Positions 38,611 to 47,466 of a stretch of DNA of 64,000 nucleotides are shown in pieces. Origin of the DNA: Geobacillus thermodenitrificans subsp. thermodenitrificans DSM 465 (GTDB lineage: Bacteria > Bacillota > Bacilli > Bacillales > Anoxybacillaceae). The notes beneath the pieces are model-generated. The model saw only the letters and a list, made by a program, of their open reading frames with translations, did not search any database and was not told the DNA's origin. The position numbers were made by a program, and so were the translations under genes. Each line of letters begins with the position of its first letter. Position 1 is the stretch's first letter. The DNA lies in assembly GCF_000496575.1 (NCBI RefSeq), contig NZ_AYKT01000002.1:62001-126000 (forward strand), read 5' to 3'.

Positions 38611-39642
38611 ATGAGAATAGCAATTGTAGGAGCAGGTTCACTTGGTACGATTATTGGTGCCCTTTTAACTGAAGGCGGACAAAATGTTGATTTGATTGAT
38701 GCGAATGAAGAAAATGTAAAAGCGTTGAATGAAAACGGTGCACAAATAACAGGATTTATTAAAAAACATGTAAAAGTAAACGCCTTAACACCAGAACAGT
38801 TGGAAGATAAATATGATATTGTATTCCTTTTAACAAAGCAAATGTATAATCATGTGGCATTAAATCAATTACTTCCACACTTACATACAGATAGTGTAGT
38901 CTGTACACTTCAAAATGGTGTTCCAGAAGACAATGTTGCTAATATTGTCGGAAAACATAGAACAATTGGCGGGGCTGTTGGATTTGGAGCTACTTGGCTA
39001 AGACCGGGAGTTTCAGAATTAACAACTGAATGGGATATCGTTCAAAAGTTTGCGTTTGATATAGGTGAACTAGACGGAAAGATTACACCTAGGGCTCAAA
39101 AAATTGCAGAAATTTTAAGTTTGGTTGGTCATTGTAAAGTGTCTGATAATATTTTAGGAATTAAGTGGGCAAAACTTTTGATGAATGCGACATTTAGTGG
39201 GATGTCTGCAGCTTTAGGATGTACATTTGGTGAGGTTTTATTCAATGAAAGAGCAATGTATAGTCTTGCTCATATCGCTGATGAAACCATTAAGGTTGCC
39301 CGAGCGTTAGGAGTCAAAATGGTGCCCATGCAAGGTAAAGATTTTGAATTTCTTGAATTAAAGGATGAAAAAGATATTCCGAATAAAATGGATTTTTACA
39401 AAGAAGTTTGGACCCCACATGCAAAATTAAAAGCAAGTATGCTGCAAGATCTGGAAAAAGGAAAAAAAACAGAGATTGACTACATTAATGGACATGTAAG
39501 TGCAAAAGGTCGGCTTGTTGGAATGAAAACCCCTTATAACGATCTAGTTGTGGAATTAGTAAAAAAGGCCGAAGAACAAAAAATCGTTCCAGATTTCTCT
39601 GTCAATATCGAAAGATTTGATTCATTAAAGGTTAAAAGGTAA
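38611..39642 (+). CDS. 2-dehydropantoate 2-reductase-like dehydrogenase (ApbA/PanE family)
   Basis: 343-residue NAD(P)-dependent dehydrogenase. Rossmann loop GAGSLGTIIG at residues 7-16; LLTKQMYNH and TLQNGVPEDN mark the ketopantoate-reductase fold, and KWAKLLMNATFSGMSAALG carries the conserved catalytic Lys region. It is about 40 residues longer than PanE and sits in a catabolic cassette, so true pantoate synthesis is unlikely. It more likely interconverts a hydroxy and a keto acid that feeds the cleavage enzyme (inference). GAGGAGGAGATATA precedes ATG 38611. Confidence 0.85.
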   Translation: MRIAIVGAGSLGTIIGALLTEGGQNVDLIDANEENVKALNENGAQITGFIKKHVKVNALTPEQLEDKYDIVFLLTKQMYNHVALNQLLPHLHTDSVVCTLQNGVPEDNVANIVGKHRTIGGAVGFGATWLRPGVSELTTEWDIVQKFAFDIGELDGKITPRAQKIAEILSLVGHCKVSDNILGIKWAKLLMNATFSGMSAALGCTFGEVLFNERAMYSLAHIADETIKVARALGVKMVPMQGKDFEFLELKDEKDIPNKMDFYKEVWTPHAKLKASMLQDLEKGKKTEIDYINGHVSAKGRLVGMKTPYNDLVVELVKKAEEQKIVPDFSVNIERFDSLKVKR

Positions 39643-40065
39643 TAAATAGAAATTAAATTGTGGATGATTGTAATAACATGGTATAGTTATTGAGTTGTGA
39701 AAAAGAATCCGATTATCAAATCAGAATCCTTTTTCATAATAAAATTTAAGACAATAGATGTTTTTTATTTTTTAGGTTAAAAAATACGGAAGAAACGAAA
39801 AGGCTGATAACAGTCACAGTGTTCAAAACTTCTTTACAGGCTCTCATATAAGGATTTTAAAAAAGAAATGATAATGCGTGGAGCGACAATGCGACTTAAT
39901 TCCAACTTTAACCGAAGAACATCGTATCTGAGTTGGTTATTTAGGCCTCAATGGTATCAGTGGATAAAAATTTATATTTAAATCAACAGCTGTCCACATA
40001 AAATTTTAGCTTAAATCTATCGCGTTGGTTCTAAAAACATTATTTCGTAAAAATGAATATAAACG
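39643..40065. other. Non-coding right end of the island
   Basis: About 420 A/T-rich bases. An imperfect hairpin at 39700-39735 ends in CCTTTTTC and may terminate the dehydrogenase transcript. No gene, no integrase remnant that I could recognise, and no obvious match to an IS end. Confidence 0.55.
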
Positions 40066-40108
40066 AAAAACCCCAAAACCTTTGTAGTTCAAGGGTTTTG
40101 GGGTTTTT
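40066..40108. terminator. Bidirectional terminator at the island's right edge
   Basis: Perfect 15-bp arms at 40066-40080 and 40094-40108 with A and T runs on the two sides. It lies 28 bases past the rpsD stop, so it now serves rpsD in place of the tyrS-side terminator from which the island cut it off. Confidence 0.85.
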
Positions 40109-40135
40109 ACATGTTGAACTATAGAACCTGGCTTT

Positions 40136-40156
40136 ATTAACGCGAGTAGAACTCAA
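40136..40156. repeat. Right 21-bp direct repeat, within the rpsD 3' end
   Basis: The functional copy of the repeat at 33028-33048. It covers the stop codon and last six codons of rpsD, so insertion left the gene intact. Confidence 0.9.
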
Positions 40157-40739
40157 CGATGAGCGCTTCGTTAATTTCTGCCGGCAGTTCAGAACGCTCC
40201 GGCAAGCGAGTGTACGTGCCTTCCAGTTTTTCTGGATCGAACGTCAAATAATCTGGAACGAAGTTGTTCACTTCGATCGCTTCTTTAATGACTTGCAAGT
40301 TGCGCGATTTTTCGCGGACAGCGATCGTTTGTCCCGGTTTTACGCGGTAAGACGGGATGTTGACGCGGCTGCCGTCAACTAAAATGTGACCGTGCGTCAC
40401 GAGCTGACGAGCTTGACGGCGCGTACGAGCCAACCCTAAACGATAAACGAGGTTGTCCAAGCGCGATTCAAGCAAAATCATGAAGTTTTCGCCGTGTTTA
40501 CCCGGCATTTTGCCCGCTTCGTCAAACGTTTTGCGGAATTGGCGCTCGTTGACGCCGTACATATGGCGCAGCTTTTGTTTTTCTTGGAGCTGCAAACCGT
40601 ACTCCGACAATTTTCTCCGTTGGCCTGGGCCATGTTGACCAGGCGGATACGGACGTTTTTGCAATTCTTTCCCCGTGCCGCTTAACGAGATGCCGAGGCG
40701 GCGGGAAATTTTCCATGTTGGGCCAGTATAACGAGCCAT
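40137..40739 (-). CDS. rpsD: 30S ribosomal protein S4 (RpsD)
   Basis: 200-residue primary 16S rRNA-binding protein. It starts [16 protein letters not shown] and contains the S4 RNA-binding domain ([32 protein letters not shown]). Length equals that of the B. subtilis protein. AAGGAGGAGC lies before the start on the minus strand. Its 3' end is the insertion point of the island. In Bacillus S4 represses its own gene through the leader. Confidence 0.97.
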   Translation of the reverse strand: MARYTGPTWKISRRLGISLSGTGKELQKRPYPPGQHGPGQRRKLSEYGLQLQEKQKLRHMYGVNERQFRKTFDEAGKMPGKHGENFMILLESRLDNLVYRLGLARTRRQARQLVTHGHILVDGSRVNIPSYRVKPGQTIAVREKSRNLQVIKEAIEVNNFVPDYLTFDPEKLEGTYTRLPERSELPAEINEALIVEFYSR

Positions 40740-40920
40740 GTTTTGCTCCTCCTTATGCTTTTATTCCCGTAAAATAAAAGCAGACGTGCGCCAACAATTA
40801 TGGCCATTTTGTTTTCATGTATCCTCGCTCTAGCAGCTAAGAGTTACACGATACACCTCGGAGCACCGAGGAACAAAATGAACCATAAAGGTGTGCACAA
40901 AGGCTGCTATATTTTACACA
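40740..40920 (-). promoter_or_regulatory. rpsD leader, probable S4 autoregulatory RNA
   Basis: About 180 transcribed bases before rpsD with several complementary segments, for example CCTCGGTGCTCCGAGG and the pair AAAATAAAAGC / GCTTTTATTTT near the start codon. B. subtilis rpsD is controlled by S4 binding to such a leader; the fold here was not computed. Confidence 0.5.
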
Positions 40921-40926
40921 AAGGCT

Positions 40927-40955
40927 ATTATATGATTTTTAAAGGGCAAAGTCAA
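40927..40955 (-). promoter_or_regulatory. Sigma-A promoter of rpsD
   Basis: On the minus strand TTGACT (40955-40950), 17-base spacer, TATAAT (40932-40927). Confidence 0.85.
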
Positions 40956-41071
40956 TATTTTAATTTCCTTCTTTGCTGCTTATATGATATAATAAAAGAT
41001 GAAATTTTTAGAAAAAAATGCTACTCATTCTTTCGCTTTAAAGTGATGATATCAGTTCAGGTGGAAAGACA

Positions 41072-42907
41072 ATGAAACAGGAAGAAACGAAACGATATGA
41101 ATCGTTTAAGCGGGAATTTTTCCACTGGTTTTTAGCGTTTTCGGGGGATGAGCCGTTTTCTGTGGCGGCGGGCGAGCTGCTTGTGATGTTAAAAGAAGAG
41201 TTGGCGTTGCAACAAGCCGTATTGTATTTGTTTGACCCATCCTGTGACGCCTTTTGCCCAGAAGCAGCGGCAGGCAGGATGCCGGCGGCAGAATCGATCG
41301 TGGCAGAGGAAAAGCAGGAGATCGTCGTGATAGATGATGGCGGGCCGTGTATAGTTGTCCGCCTCTTTTTCCTGCTTTCTGAAGAAACACGAGCGATGCT
41401 TGAGCTTATGTATGGAAAAGAGCGCCACATCGACCGTGAATGGTTGAAAGTGCTGAGAACGGATTTGTCTTCATTGTTCCGCAAGTTGAGTGCGCTTTCG
41501 CAACGAACGAGCGAGGAGAATCGGTATGAGCAGTTGCACCGTTTTGCAGCGAAAATCCATTCCACCATGCAAATTGACGATGTGCTTGAAGAAATTATCC
41601 GCACGCTGCAAAATGTTTACCCAGCGTTTACATACCATCTCCTCTTATCGCATGATAACCATGTGTGCGGGAATTTGCCGATTAAAACGCTTGCCTTGGA
41701 TGAAAGCGAGGGGCAACCGGCGGCACTGCGGGCGTTTTTGACCGGACAGGTGCAATGTGAGGAGACAGCCGCACCGCCGCGTTCAGTGCTATATGCCCCC
41801 ATTAAAGGGGTGCAGGCCGTATACGGGGTGATTCAAATCATTGCTCCGTATGCCGCCCCATTTCCAAAGCGGGAAATCAATTTTATTTCGTTGTTGGCGG
41901 GAACGGCGGGAAGGGCGTTGGAAAACGCCAAACTGTATGAGCAATCGCGCCGGCTCGTTGCCGATTTGCAACTCATTAACGATACGATGCGTCAGCTGAA
42001 TGCCCGGCCGCGGCTGTGTGAAGCGATCGAGTATATGGTGTCGCAAATCAAAGAATCGTTTGGCGCGGACGAGGTCGGCTTTTTCTTGTTTGCTGACGGC
42101 AAACGTGAGCTTCTTCGAGGAAGCACACCATTTTTTTATAATGACTTGTCGGCGCTGTATGTCGAATGGGTCGAAGCACGGCTTCTAAGCGGAAATGATA
42201 TTCTATTTGCCGGCGATGTACGCACGTCCGATTTCGGACCGTTTCGTTCCATTATGGCGGCGCCAATGATGCAAAATAAAGAAATGAAAGGCGTCTGTAT
42301 CGTGCTTGCCTATGAGACGTATCGATTCACCTTTGAGATGTTTAAACTGCTGCAATCGCTCGTCCAACACTCGACACTGGCGTTTATGAATGCGATTTTG
42401 CGCGAAGAACTTGAGAAATTGGTTGTCACCGATTATTTGACGAAGCTGTATACGCGCCGTTATTTAGATGAGGCGATCCAAAAATCGATGGAAGAGGATG
42501 CGTTAGGGTCGTTTCTTTTAATTGATATCGATAATTTTAAGCAGATCAACGATACTTATGGCCACCAAACCGGCGATGATGTGCTCGTTCAAGTGGCGAA
42601 GATGATCCGCACTAACATTCGCGATGGCGATATAGCGGCGCGCTGGGGAGGAGAAGAGCTCGCCGTCTATTTGCCAAAGGTGGCGCTTTTGGATGCGATA
42701 GCGATTGCGCGCCGCATCGTTGAAAAAGTGAGAGAGCATACGGTCCCGTCCGTGACCGTTTCATGCGGTCTTTCATCGTGGAGACGACAGGATCATGATG
42801 ATGCAGAACAGCTGTTCAAACGGGCTGATGCGGCGCTGTATATGGCAAAAGAAACAGGGAAAAACACCATTTTCGTTCATGATGGTGACCATCTATATAG
42901 AGGGTGA
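41072..42907 (+). CDS. dgcP: Diguanylate cyclase DgcP (GAF-GGDEF)
   Basis: 611-residue soluble signalling enzyme. The C-terminal GGDEF domain starts at LVVTDYLTKLYTRRYLDEAI; the active loop reads GGEEL near residue 526, a normal variant, and LLIDIDNFKQINDTYGHQTGDDVL is intact. Two GAF-like regions precede it (about 150-290 and 310-440), suited to sensing a small ligand. It makes cyclic di-GMP. The I-site RxxD is not obvious. AGGTGGAAAG precedes ATG 41072. Divergent from rpsD as in B. subtilis (ytrP). Confidence 0.92.
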   Translation: MKQEETKRYESFKREFFHWFLAFSGDEPFSVAAGELLVMLKEELALQQAVLYLFDPSCDAFCPEAAAGRMPAAESIVAEEKQEIVVIDDGGPCIVVRLFFLLSEETRAMLELMYGKERHIDREWLKVLRTDLSSLFRKLSALSQRTSEENRYEQLHRFAAKIHSTMQIDDVLEEIIRTLQNVYPAFTYHLLLSHDNHVCGNLPIKTLALDESEGQPAALRAFLTGQVQCEETAAPPRSVLYAPIKGVQAVYGVIQIIAPYAAPFPKREINFISLLAGTAGRALENAKLYEQSRRLVADLQLINDTMRQLNARPRLCEAIEYMVSQIKESFGADEVGFFLFADGKRELLRGSTPFFYNDLSALYVEWVEARLLSGNDILFAGDVRTSDFGPFRSIMAAPMMQNKEMKGVCIVLAYETYRFTFEMFKLLQSLVQHSTLAFMNAILREELEKLVVTDYLTKLYTRRYLDEAIQKSMEEDALGSFLLIDIDNFKQINDTYGHQTGDDVLVQVAKMIRTNIRDGDIAARWGGEELAVYLPKVALLDAIAIARRIVEKVREHTVPSVTVSCGLSSWRRQDHDDAEQLFKRADAALYMAKETGKNTIFVHDGDHLYRG

Positions 42908-42909
42908 AA

Positions 42910-42940
42910 AAGGAATCCGGACAGGCGGATTCCTTCTTCG
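42910..42940. terminator. Terminator between convergent dgcP and msrC
   Basis: Perfect 10-bp arms AAGGAATCCG / CGGATTCCTT, six-base loop; TTCTTC follows on the plus strand and a T run (TTTTTC) on the minus strand. Confidence 0.8.
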
Positions 42941-42959
42941 CGCTCACCGCTATTTTCGC

Positions 42960-43436
42960 TTATTCTGAAACGAGCACGCTGGCGAATTGCTCTAAATAGC
43001 GGCGGTCAATGTCATCAAAGCGGTTCTTGATCGGGCTGTCGATATCAAGGACACCGATGACGCGACCTTCCTTAATGAGCGGCACGACGATTTCCGATTG
43101 GGATGCGGCATCACAGGCGATATGGCCTGGGAATTGGTGCACATCGGGAACGACGACCGTCCGCCGCTCGGCAGCCGCTGTGCCGCACACGCCTTTGCCG
43201 AACGGAATGCGCACGCATGCTGGCAATCCTTGGAACGGACCGAGCACAAGCTCATCGCCATCTGCCAAATAAAACCCGACCCAGTTGATGTCGGTGAGAA
43301 ACTGGTTGAGCAGGGCGGAAGCGTTCGCCAAGTTGGCGATCATGTTCGGTTCGCCGGCGATGAGCGCCTTCAGCTGCTCGATGACGAGCGCATAGTTTTC
43401 TTCGCGTGTCCCGTTGTAGGTTAGTTGATGAAACAT
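42960..43436 (-). CDS. msrC: Free methionine-(R)-sulfoxide reductase (GAF fold)
   Basis: 158-residue single GAF domain. The three cysteines that define catalytic fRMsr enzymes are in place: Cys74 (LPACVRIPFG), Cys84 (KGVCGTA) and Cys108 (HIACDA). It reduces free methionine sulfoxide with thioredoxin. B. subtilis ytsP equivalent by position. AAGGAGGGCG lies before the ATG at 43436. Confidence 0.9.
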   Translation of the reverse strand: MFHQLTYNGTREENYALVIEQLKALIAGEPNMIANLANASALLNQFLTDINWVGFYLADGDELVLGPFQGLPACVRIPFGKGVCGTAAAERRTVVVPDVHQFPGHIACDAASQSEIVVPLIKEGRVIGVLDIDSPIKNRFDDIDRRYLEQFASVLVSE

Positions 43437-43462
43437 TTGTTCGCCCTCCTTTTTGACCCATT

Positions 43463-44287
43463 TTATGACGACGCTTGGCGATTGTCAATCGAAAGCGCCT
43501 CGTGATCCATCACGTCCCGCCCTTGATGCAGGTCGGCTGCACGATGAGCGTCCGAGCCGTAAACGATCGGAATGCCACGCCGCCGCGCTTCAGTGATGAG
43601 GTGATTGGGCGGGTATGGCTCGAGGCAGAGCGGTTTGGCAGCGCCGGCGCCGTTATAGTCGATCTCATAGCCGAACTGCTCTATGTCATCGAGAATGGCG
43701 AGAACGAGGTCAGTCATCGGATCTGGGCACGGAAAGCGACGCCAAAACTTCCGCACAAGCGTTAGATGGCCGATGCGTTTCGGCTTATAGCGGCCCATGT
43801 CGGTGCGGATCGACTGGCGCACCGTTTCGTAATAGGTGCGGTGAACATGTTCGACGGAACCGAACAGGCGGACGATGTCGGCGAACATGTCAGCACTGTA
43901 GTCAATGCATACATATTGACCTTTGTGCGCTAAAAAATGGACCGATAAAATGCTGTCATCAAGCAGCGGTCCAACTTCATCGAGCAATCGAACCGTTTCT
44001 TCCTCCCAGCCGGGGATAAAGTCGACCTCAAGTCCGACGCGGATCGTGATGTCGTTTCGGTAGCGCGCTTTTACATCAGCCACAGCGGCTAAATAGCGTT
44101 CAAGCTGACGGCGCTCCATCGCGCTATCCCGATCCGGCGTCGGATCAACAAACCGCTCTGGCAGCGGGGCATGTTCAGTGAAGGAAATGTCGGTATAGCC
44201 GAGCACAATCGCCCGTTCCACATATTGCTCAAGTGGGTCAGGACTTCCGTGTGGACAAAACGGTGTATGAATATGGCCGTCACGCAA
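43463..44287 (-). CDS. hisJ: Histidinol-phosphatase HisJ (PHP family)
   Basis: 274-residue PHP metal-dependent phosphatase that converts histidinol phosphate to histidinol. Motifs: DGHIHTPFCPHG at the N terminus, FTEHAPLP, GLEVDFIPG, SVHFL, and YGSDAHRAAD near the C terminus supply the trinuclear metal site. Start is TTG 44287, nine bases after GGGGG; the frame extends 49 codons upstream without a site and into a hydrophobic stretch that the family lacks. Confidence 0.9.
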   Translation of the reverse strand: MRDGHIHTPFCPHGSPDPLEQYVERAIVLGYTDISFTEHAPLPERFVDPTPDRDSAMERRQLERYLAAVADVKARYRNDITIRVGLEVDFIPGWEEETVRLLDEVGPLLDDSILSVHFLAHKGQYVCIDYSADMFADIVRLFGSVEHVHRTYYETVRQSIRTDMGRYKPKRIGHLTLVRKFWRRFPCPDPMTDLVLAILDDIEQFGYEIDYNGAGAAKPLCLEPYPPNHLITEARRRGIPIVYGSDAHRAADLHQGRDVMDHEALSIDNRQASS

Positions 44288-44473
44288 GGCGGTTTTCCCC
44301 CTTTCCCTTGTATCATAGCAAAAATCTTGAAGATTCTTGTAAAAAAAATAAAAATTTTGGTCAAAAAATGTCGTTAACATGGTATCATAAAAACATTGAA
44401 AAACATATATTTTTGCCTTCTCCGCCGTATTCATTCATTTCGGAGTAGCTTGAGTGCAAGGGGGCATTCGTGC

Positions 44474-46177
44474 ATGGAAATCGTATGGATCGTTCTGCTC
44501 CTCGGCGCAGGAGTAATCATATACAATCATATGTATCGGAAGAAGATGTACCGGGAAATCGACCGGCTTGAGGCATGGAAAATCGAACTGATGAACCGGC
44601 CGGTGCCGGATGAGTTAGCGAAAGTGAAACAGCTGAACATGACCGGGGAAACGGAGCAGCTGTTTGAACGGTGGCGCCAACAATGGGATGAGATCGTAGC
44701 CGTGAAGCTGCCGAATGTCGAAGAACAGCTGTTTGATACCGAGACGTTTCTGGACAAATACCGGTACCGGCAGGCACGCAAGTTGATTGGGCAAATTGAG
44801 GATGGGTTGCGTCGCCTTGAGGAAGAGGTGCATCAAATCATTGATGAAGTTAACGAGCTGATCGGAAGCGAAGAGCAAAGCCGGACGGAAATCGAAGAGC
44901 TGCGCGCTGTCCATCGGGAGGCGAAGAAAACGCTGCTTGCTTATCGGTATACGTTTGGGGCGGCTGCCGATTTGCTTGACGTCCGCCTAACCGAGGCCGA
45001 AAAGCAGTTTGAGTCGTTTGCCAAATTGACGGAAGCCGGCAACTATTTGGCAGCGCGCGGTGTCGTCCAGGAGCTGAAGCAGGAGCTTGACAGCCTGGCG
45101 ACGATGATGGAAGAGATTCCGGCGCTGCTTAGCGAGTGCCAAACCTCTCTTCCCGCCCAGTTGGCCGAGCTTGCTGACGGCTATCGGGAAATGGAGCAAA
45201 GCGGGTACATACTCGACCATTTGCACATCGAACGCACATTGGCAGAAAAACAGGAGAAAATCGGACAATGCTTAGCGATGATTGGCGAGCTGCGCATCGA
45301 AGAAGCGAAGCAAACCGTCGCTGAGCTGAAAGAAGAAATTGATACGCTATACGACTTGCTGGAAAAAGAAGTGCTCGCTAATCAATACGTGCAAACGGAA
45401 ATGCCGCGCATTGGCGGCATGCTTACGGAGTTGGCTGCCGAGGCAAAAGAAACGAGCGCTGAAGCGATGTTTGTTCAACAAAGTTACCATCTGCCGCCAA
45501 GCGACCTTGAAAAATATCGAAGCATTGAAAAACAGATGCATCAGCTGCAGAAGCGGTTTTTGCTGATCGAAGACCGCGTCGCTGAGGCGAAAACTGCCTA
45601 TTCTTTGCTCAGAGAGGAGCTGGAACAGCTCGTCGGGCAAATTGACATGATGAAAGAAGAGCATGAACAGTTTCGGTTGATGCTGCAGGCGCTGCGCAAA
45701 GACGAATTAATTGCCCGTGAAAAGCTCGACGACATGAGAAAAAAATTGTCCGAATCGCTTCGCCTCGTGCAAAAAAGCCGACTGCCGGGGCTGCCTGAGC
45801 CGTATGCGCTTGAGCTGACGGAAGCGAAAAACAGCTTGCAAAATGTGGCCGCCCGCCTCGAAGAAAAGCCGCTCGACATGCCGGCGGTCGACCGGGCGCT
45901 CGAAGAAGCGAAAGTTTCGGTTGAACGGCTTTATGAGCGGACAGTCGAAATGATTGAACAGGCGTCCTTGGCTGAACGGACGATTCAATATGGCAACCGC
46001 TACCGCCGCCGTTATCCGGCGGTTCACAAAGGGCTTGAGGAGGCCGAGTTTTTGTTCCGTCATTACGATTACGAAGAGGCGCTCCGGCAGGCGGTGGCCA
46101 CGATTGAAAGTGTCGAGCCAGGCGCGTTTGACCGCGTGCAGAAGCTTTGGCAGGCGGACAACGAGGACGAACAATGA
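44474..46177 (+). CDS. ezrA: Septation ring formation regulator EzrA
   Basis: 567 residues: one N-terminal membrane helix (about 2-22, [18 protein letters not shown]) and then an all-helical, spectrin-like cytoplasmic rod rich in Glu, Leu and Lys. The QNR-type patch near the C terminus is [14 protein letters not shown]. EzrA binds FtsZ and limits extra Z rings at the membrane. ATG 44474 lies after AAGGGGG; the upstream frame from 44396 has no site. Divergent from hisJ. Confidence 0.93.
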   Translation: MEIVWIVLLLGAGVIIYNHMYRKKMYREIDRLEAWKIELMNRPVPDELAKVKQLNMTGETEQLFERWRQQWDEIVAVKLPNVEEQLFDTETFLDKYRYRQARKLIGQIEDGLRRLEEEVHQIIDEVNELIGSEEQSRTEIEELRAVHREAKKTLLAYRYTFGAAADLLDVRLTEAEKQFESFAKLTEAGNYLAARGVVQELKQELDSLATMMEEIPALLSECQTSLPAQLAELADGYREMEQSGYILDHLHIERTLAEKQEKIGQCLAMIGELRIEEAKQTVAELKEEIDTLYDLLEKEVLANQYVQTEMPRIGGMLTELAAEAKETSAEAMFVQQSYHLPPSDLEKYRSIEKQMHQLQKRFLLIEDRVAEAKTAYSLLREELEQLVGQIDMMKEEHEQFRLMLQALRKDELIAREKLDDMRKKLSESLRLVQKSRLPGLPEPYALELTEAKNSLQNVAARLEEKPLDMPAVDRALEEAKVSVERLYERTVEMIEQASLAERTIQYGNRYRRRYPAVHKGLEEAEFLFRHYDYEEALRQAVATIESVEPGAFDRVQKLWQADNEDEQ

Positions 46178-46179
46178 TC

Positions 46180-46224
46180 AAAACCCGATAATTATCGGTG
46201 AAAACCGATATTTATCGGGTTTTT
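46180..46224 (+). terminator. Terminator after ezrA
   Basis: AAAACCCGATAAATATCGG-type double hairpin: an outer stem AAAACCCGATA / TATCGGGTTTT and an alternative inner stem CCGATA / TATCGG, then five Ts. Confidence 0.85.
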
Positions 46225-46319
46225 GGTGAATACTGTAAGTACGTGTGTGTTTTCAGCTCGGTTTTATGTTATTATACTATGTATGTACATTTGCCGATCA
46301 TGAGCGGAGGATGGAAACA

Positions 46320-47465
46320 ATGATTTACCTTGATAACAGTGCGACGACCAAACCGTTTCCAGAAGTGATCGATTCGTTTGTCAAGGTCGCGACGGACTAT
46401 TTTGCCAATCCGTCTTCGCTTCATGAACTGGGCATGAAGGCGGAGCGACTGCTCACGCAGGCACGCGAACAAATCGCTGCCATGCTGCGGGTCAAAGCGA
46501 ACGAGGTCGTGTTCACGTCCGGTGGAACGGAAGCCAACAATTTCGCCATTAAAGGAGTGGCTTGGCAATATCGGCGGCGCGGCCGGCATATTATTACGAC
46601 GGAGATCGAGCATCCGTCCGTTGCTGAGCCGTGCCGTCAGCTTGAGGAGCTCGGCTTTGAGGTGACGTATTTGCCGGTCGACCGCAACGGGAGAGTGTCG
46701 GCGGAGCAAGTCGAGCGCGCGCTGCGCGATGATACGATTCTTGTTTCAATCATGCACGTCAATAACGAAGTCGGCACGGTGCAACCGATTGAGGAAATCG
46801 GTGCGCTTCTTGCCCGCTACCCGAAGACGCTGTTTCATGTCGACCGGGTGCAAGGCATCAGCAAAGTGCCGCTTGATTTGAAAAAGGCCGGCGTCGATTT
46901 AAGCACGATATCGGCTCATAAGTTTCACGGATTGCGCGGTGCCGGGGTGCTTTACGTCCGCGAAGGTGTCCGCTTGACGTCGTTGATTGCCGGCGGCGGG
47001 CAGGAAATGCGGCTCCGGTCCGGAACGGAAAATGTGGCCGCCATTGTCGCGATGGCGAAAGCGCTGCGCCTCGCTATGGAGAGATACGAGCGGGAGATCG
47101 ACCGGCTCAAGGCGTTAAAAGACGAGTGGCGAACCGCTCTTTCCACCATTCCGGAGATTGAGATCAACACGCCGCGCGACGGTGCTGCGCCTCATATTAT
47201 TAACTTTTCCTTAAAGCGCGGCATGAAGCCGGAAGTGTTCGTCCACGAACTGGCGAAAAGCGGCATTTACGTCTCGACAACATCGGCTTGTTCGTCGAAG
47301 AAAAAGGCGCCGAGCAAAACGCTGGTGGCGATGGGGCTTGGGGAAGACCGTGCTGAGCGCGGCATCCGCGTCAGCTTATCGTTTGACAACACAAGCGAAG
47401 AAATCGCGCCGGCAGTGGCTGCCATGAAACAGGCGATCAAAACATTAAGCGAGGTAACGGGATAA
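46320..47465 (+). CDS. nifZ: Cysteine desulfurase (NifS/IscS type) for ThiI
   Basis: 381-residue PLP enzyme. Substrate/PLP signs: YLDNSATTKP, TSGGTEANNFAIKG, MHVNNEVGT, PLP-binding Lys in SAHKFHG, and the mobile-loop catalytic Cys in TTSACSSKK near residue 324. It removes sulfur from cysteine. The gene ends two bases before thiI, and in B. subtilis the same pair (NifZ-ThiI) makes 4-thiouridine in tRNA. ATG 46320 is about nine bases after GGAGG; a frame extends further up without a site. Confidence 0.92.
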   Translation: MIYLDNSATTKPFPEVIDSFVKVATDYFANPSSLHELGMKAERLLTQAREQIAAMLRVKANEVVFTSGGTEANNFAIKGVAWQYRRRGRHIITTEIEHPSVAEPCRQLEELGFEVTYLPVDRNGRVSAEQVERALRDDTILVSIMHVNNEVGTVQPIEEIGALLARYPKTLFHVDRVQGISKVPLDLKKAGVDLSTISAHKFHGLRGAGVLYVREGVRLTSLIAGGGQEMRLRSGTENVAAIVAMAKALRLAMERYEREIDRLKALKDEWRTALSTIPEIEINTPRDGAAPHIINFSLKRGMKPEVFVHELAKSGIYVSTTSACSSKKKAPSKTLVAMGLGEDRAERGIRVSLSFDNTSEEIAPAVAAMKQAIKTLSEVTG

Positions 47466-47466
47466 C

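Larger units (their letters stand above)
33028..40156. mobile_element. A/T-rich genomic island inserted at the rpsD 3' end
   Basis: About 7.1 kb bounded by the 21-bp repeats. Its genes use A/T-ending codons throughout, in contrast to the G/C-ending codons on both sides, and they break the tyrS-rpsD neighbourhood. Contents: an IS982-type relic, a sigma-54 activator, a cleavage enzyme, a small membrane protein, a symporter and a dehydrogenase. Repeats made from the 3' end of a ribosomal-protein gene are typical of tyrosine-integrase elements, but no integrase remains, so how it entered is inferred. Confidence 0.85.
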
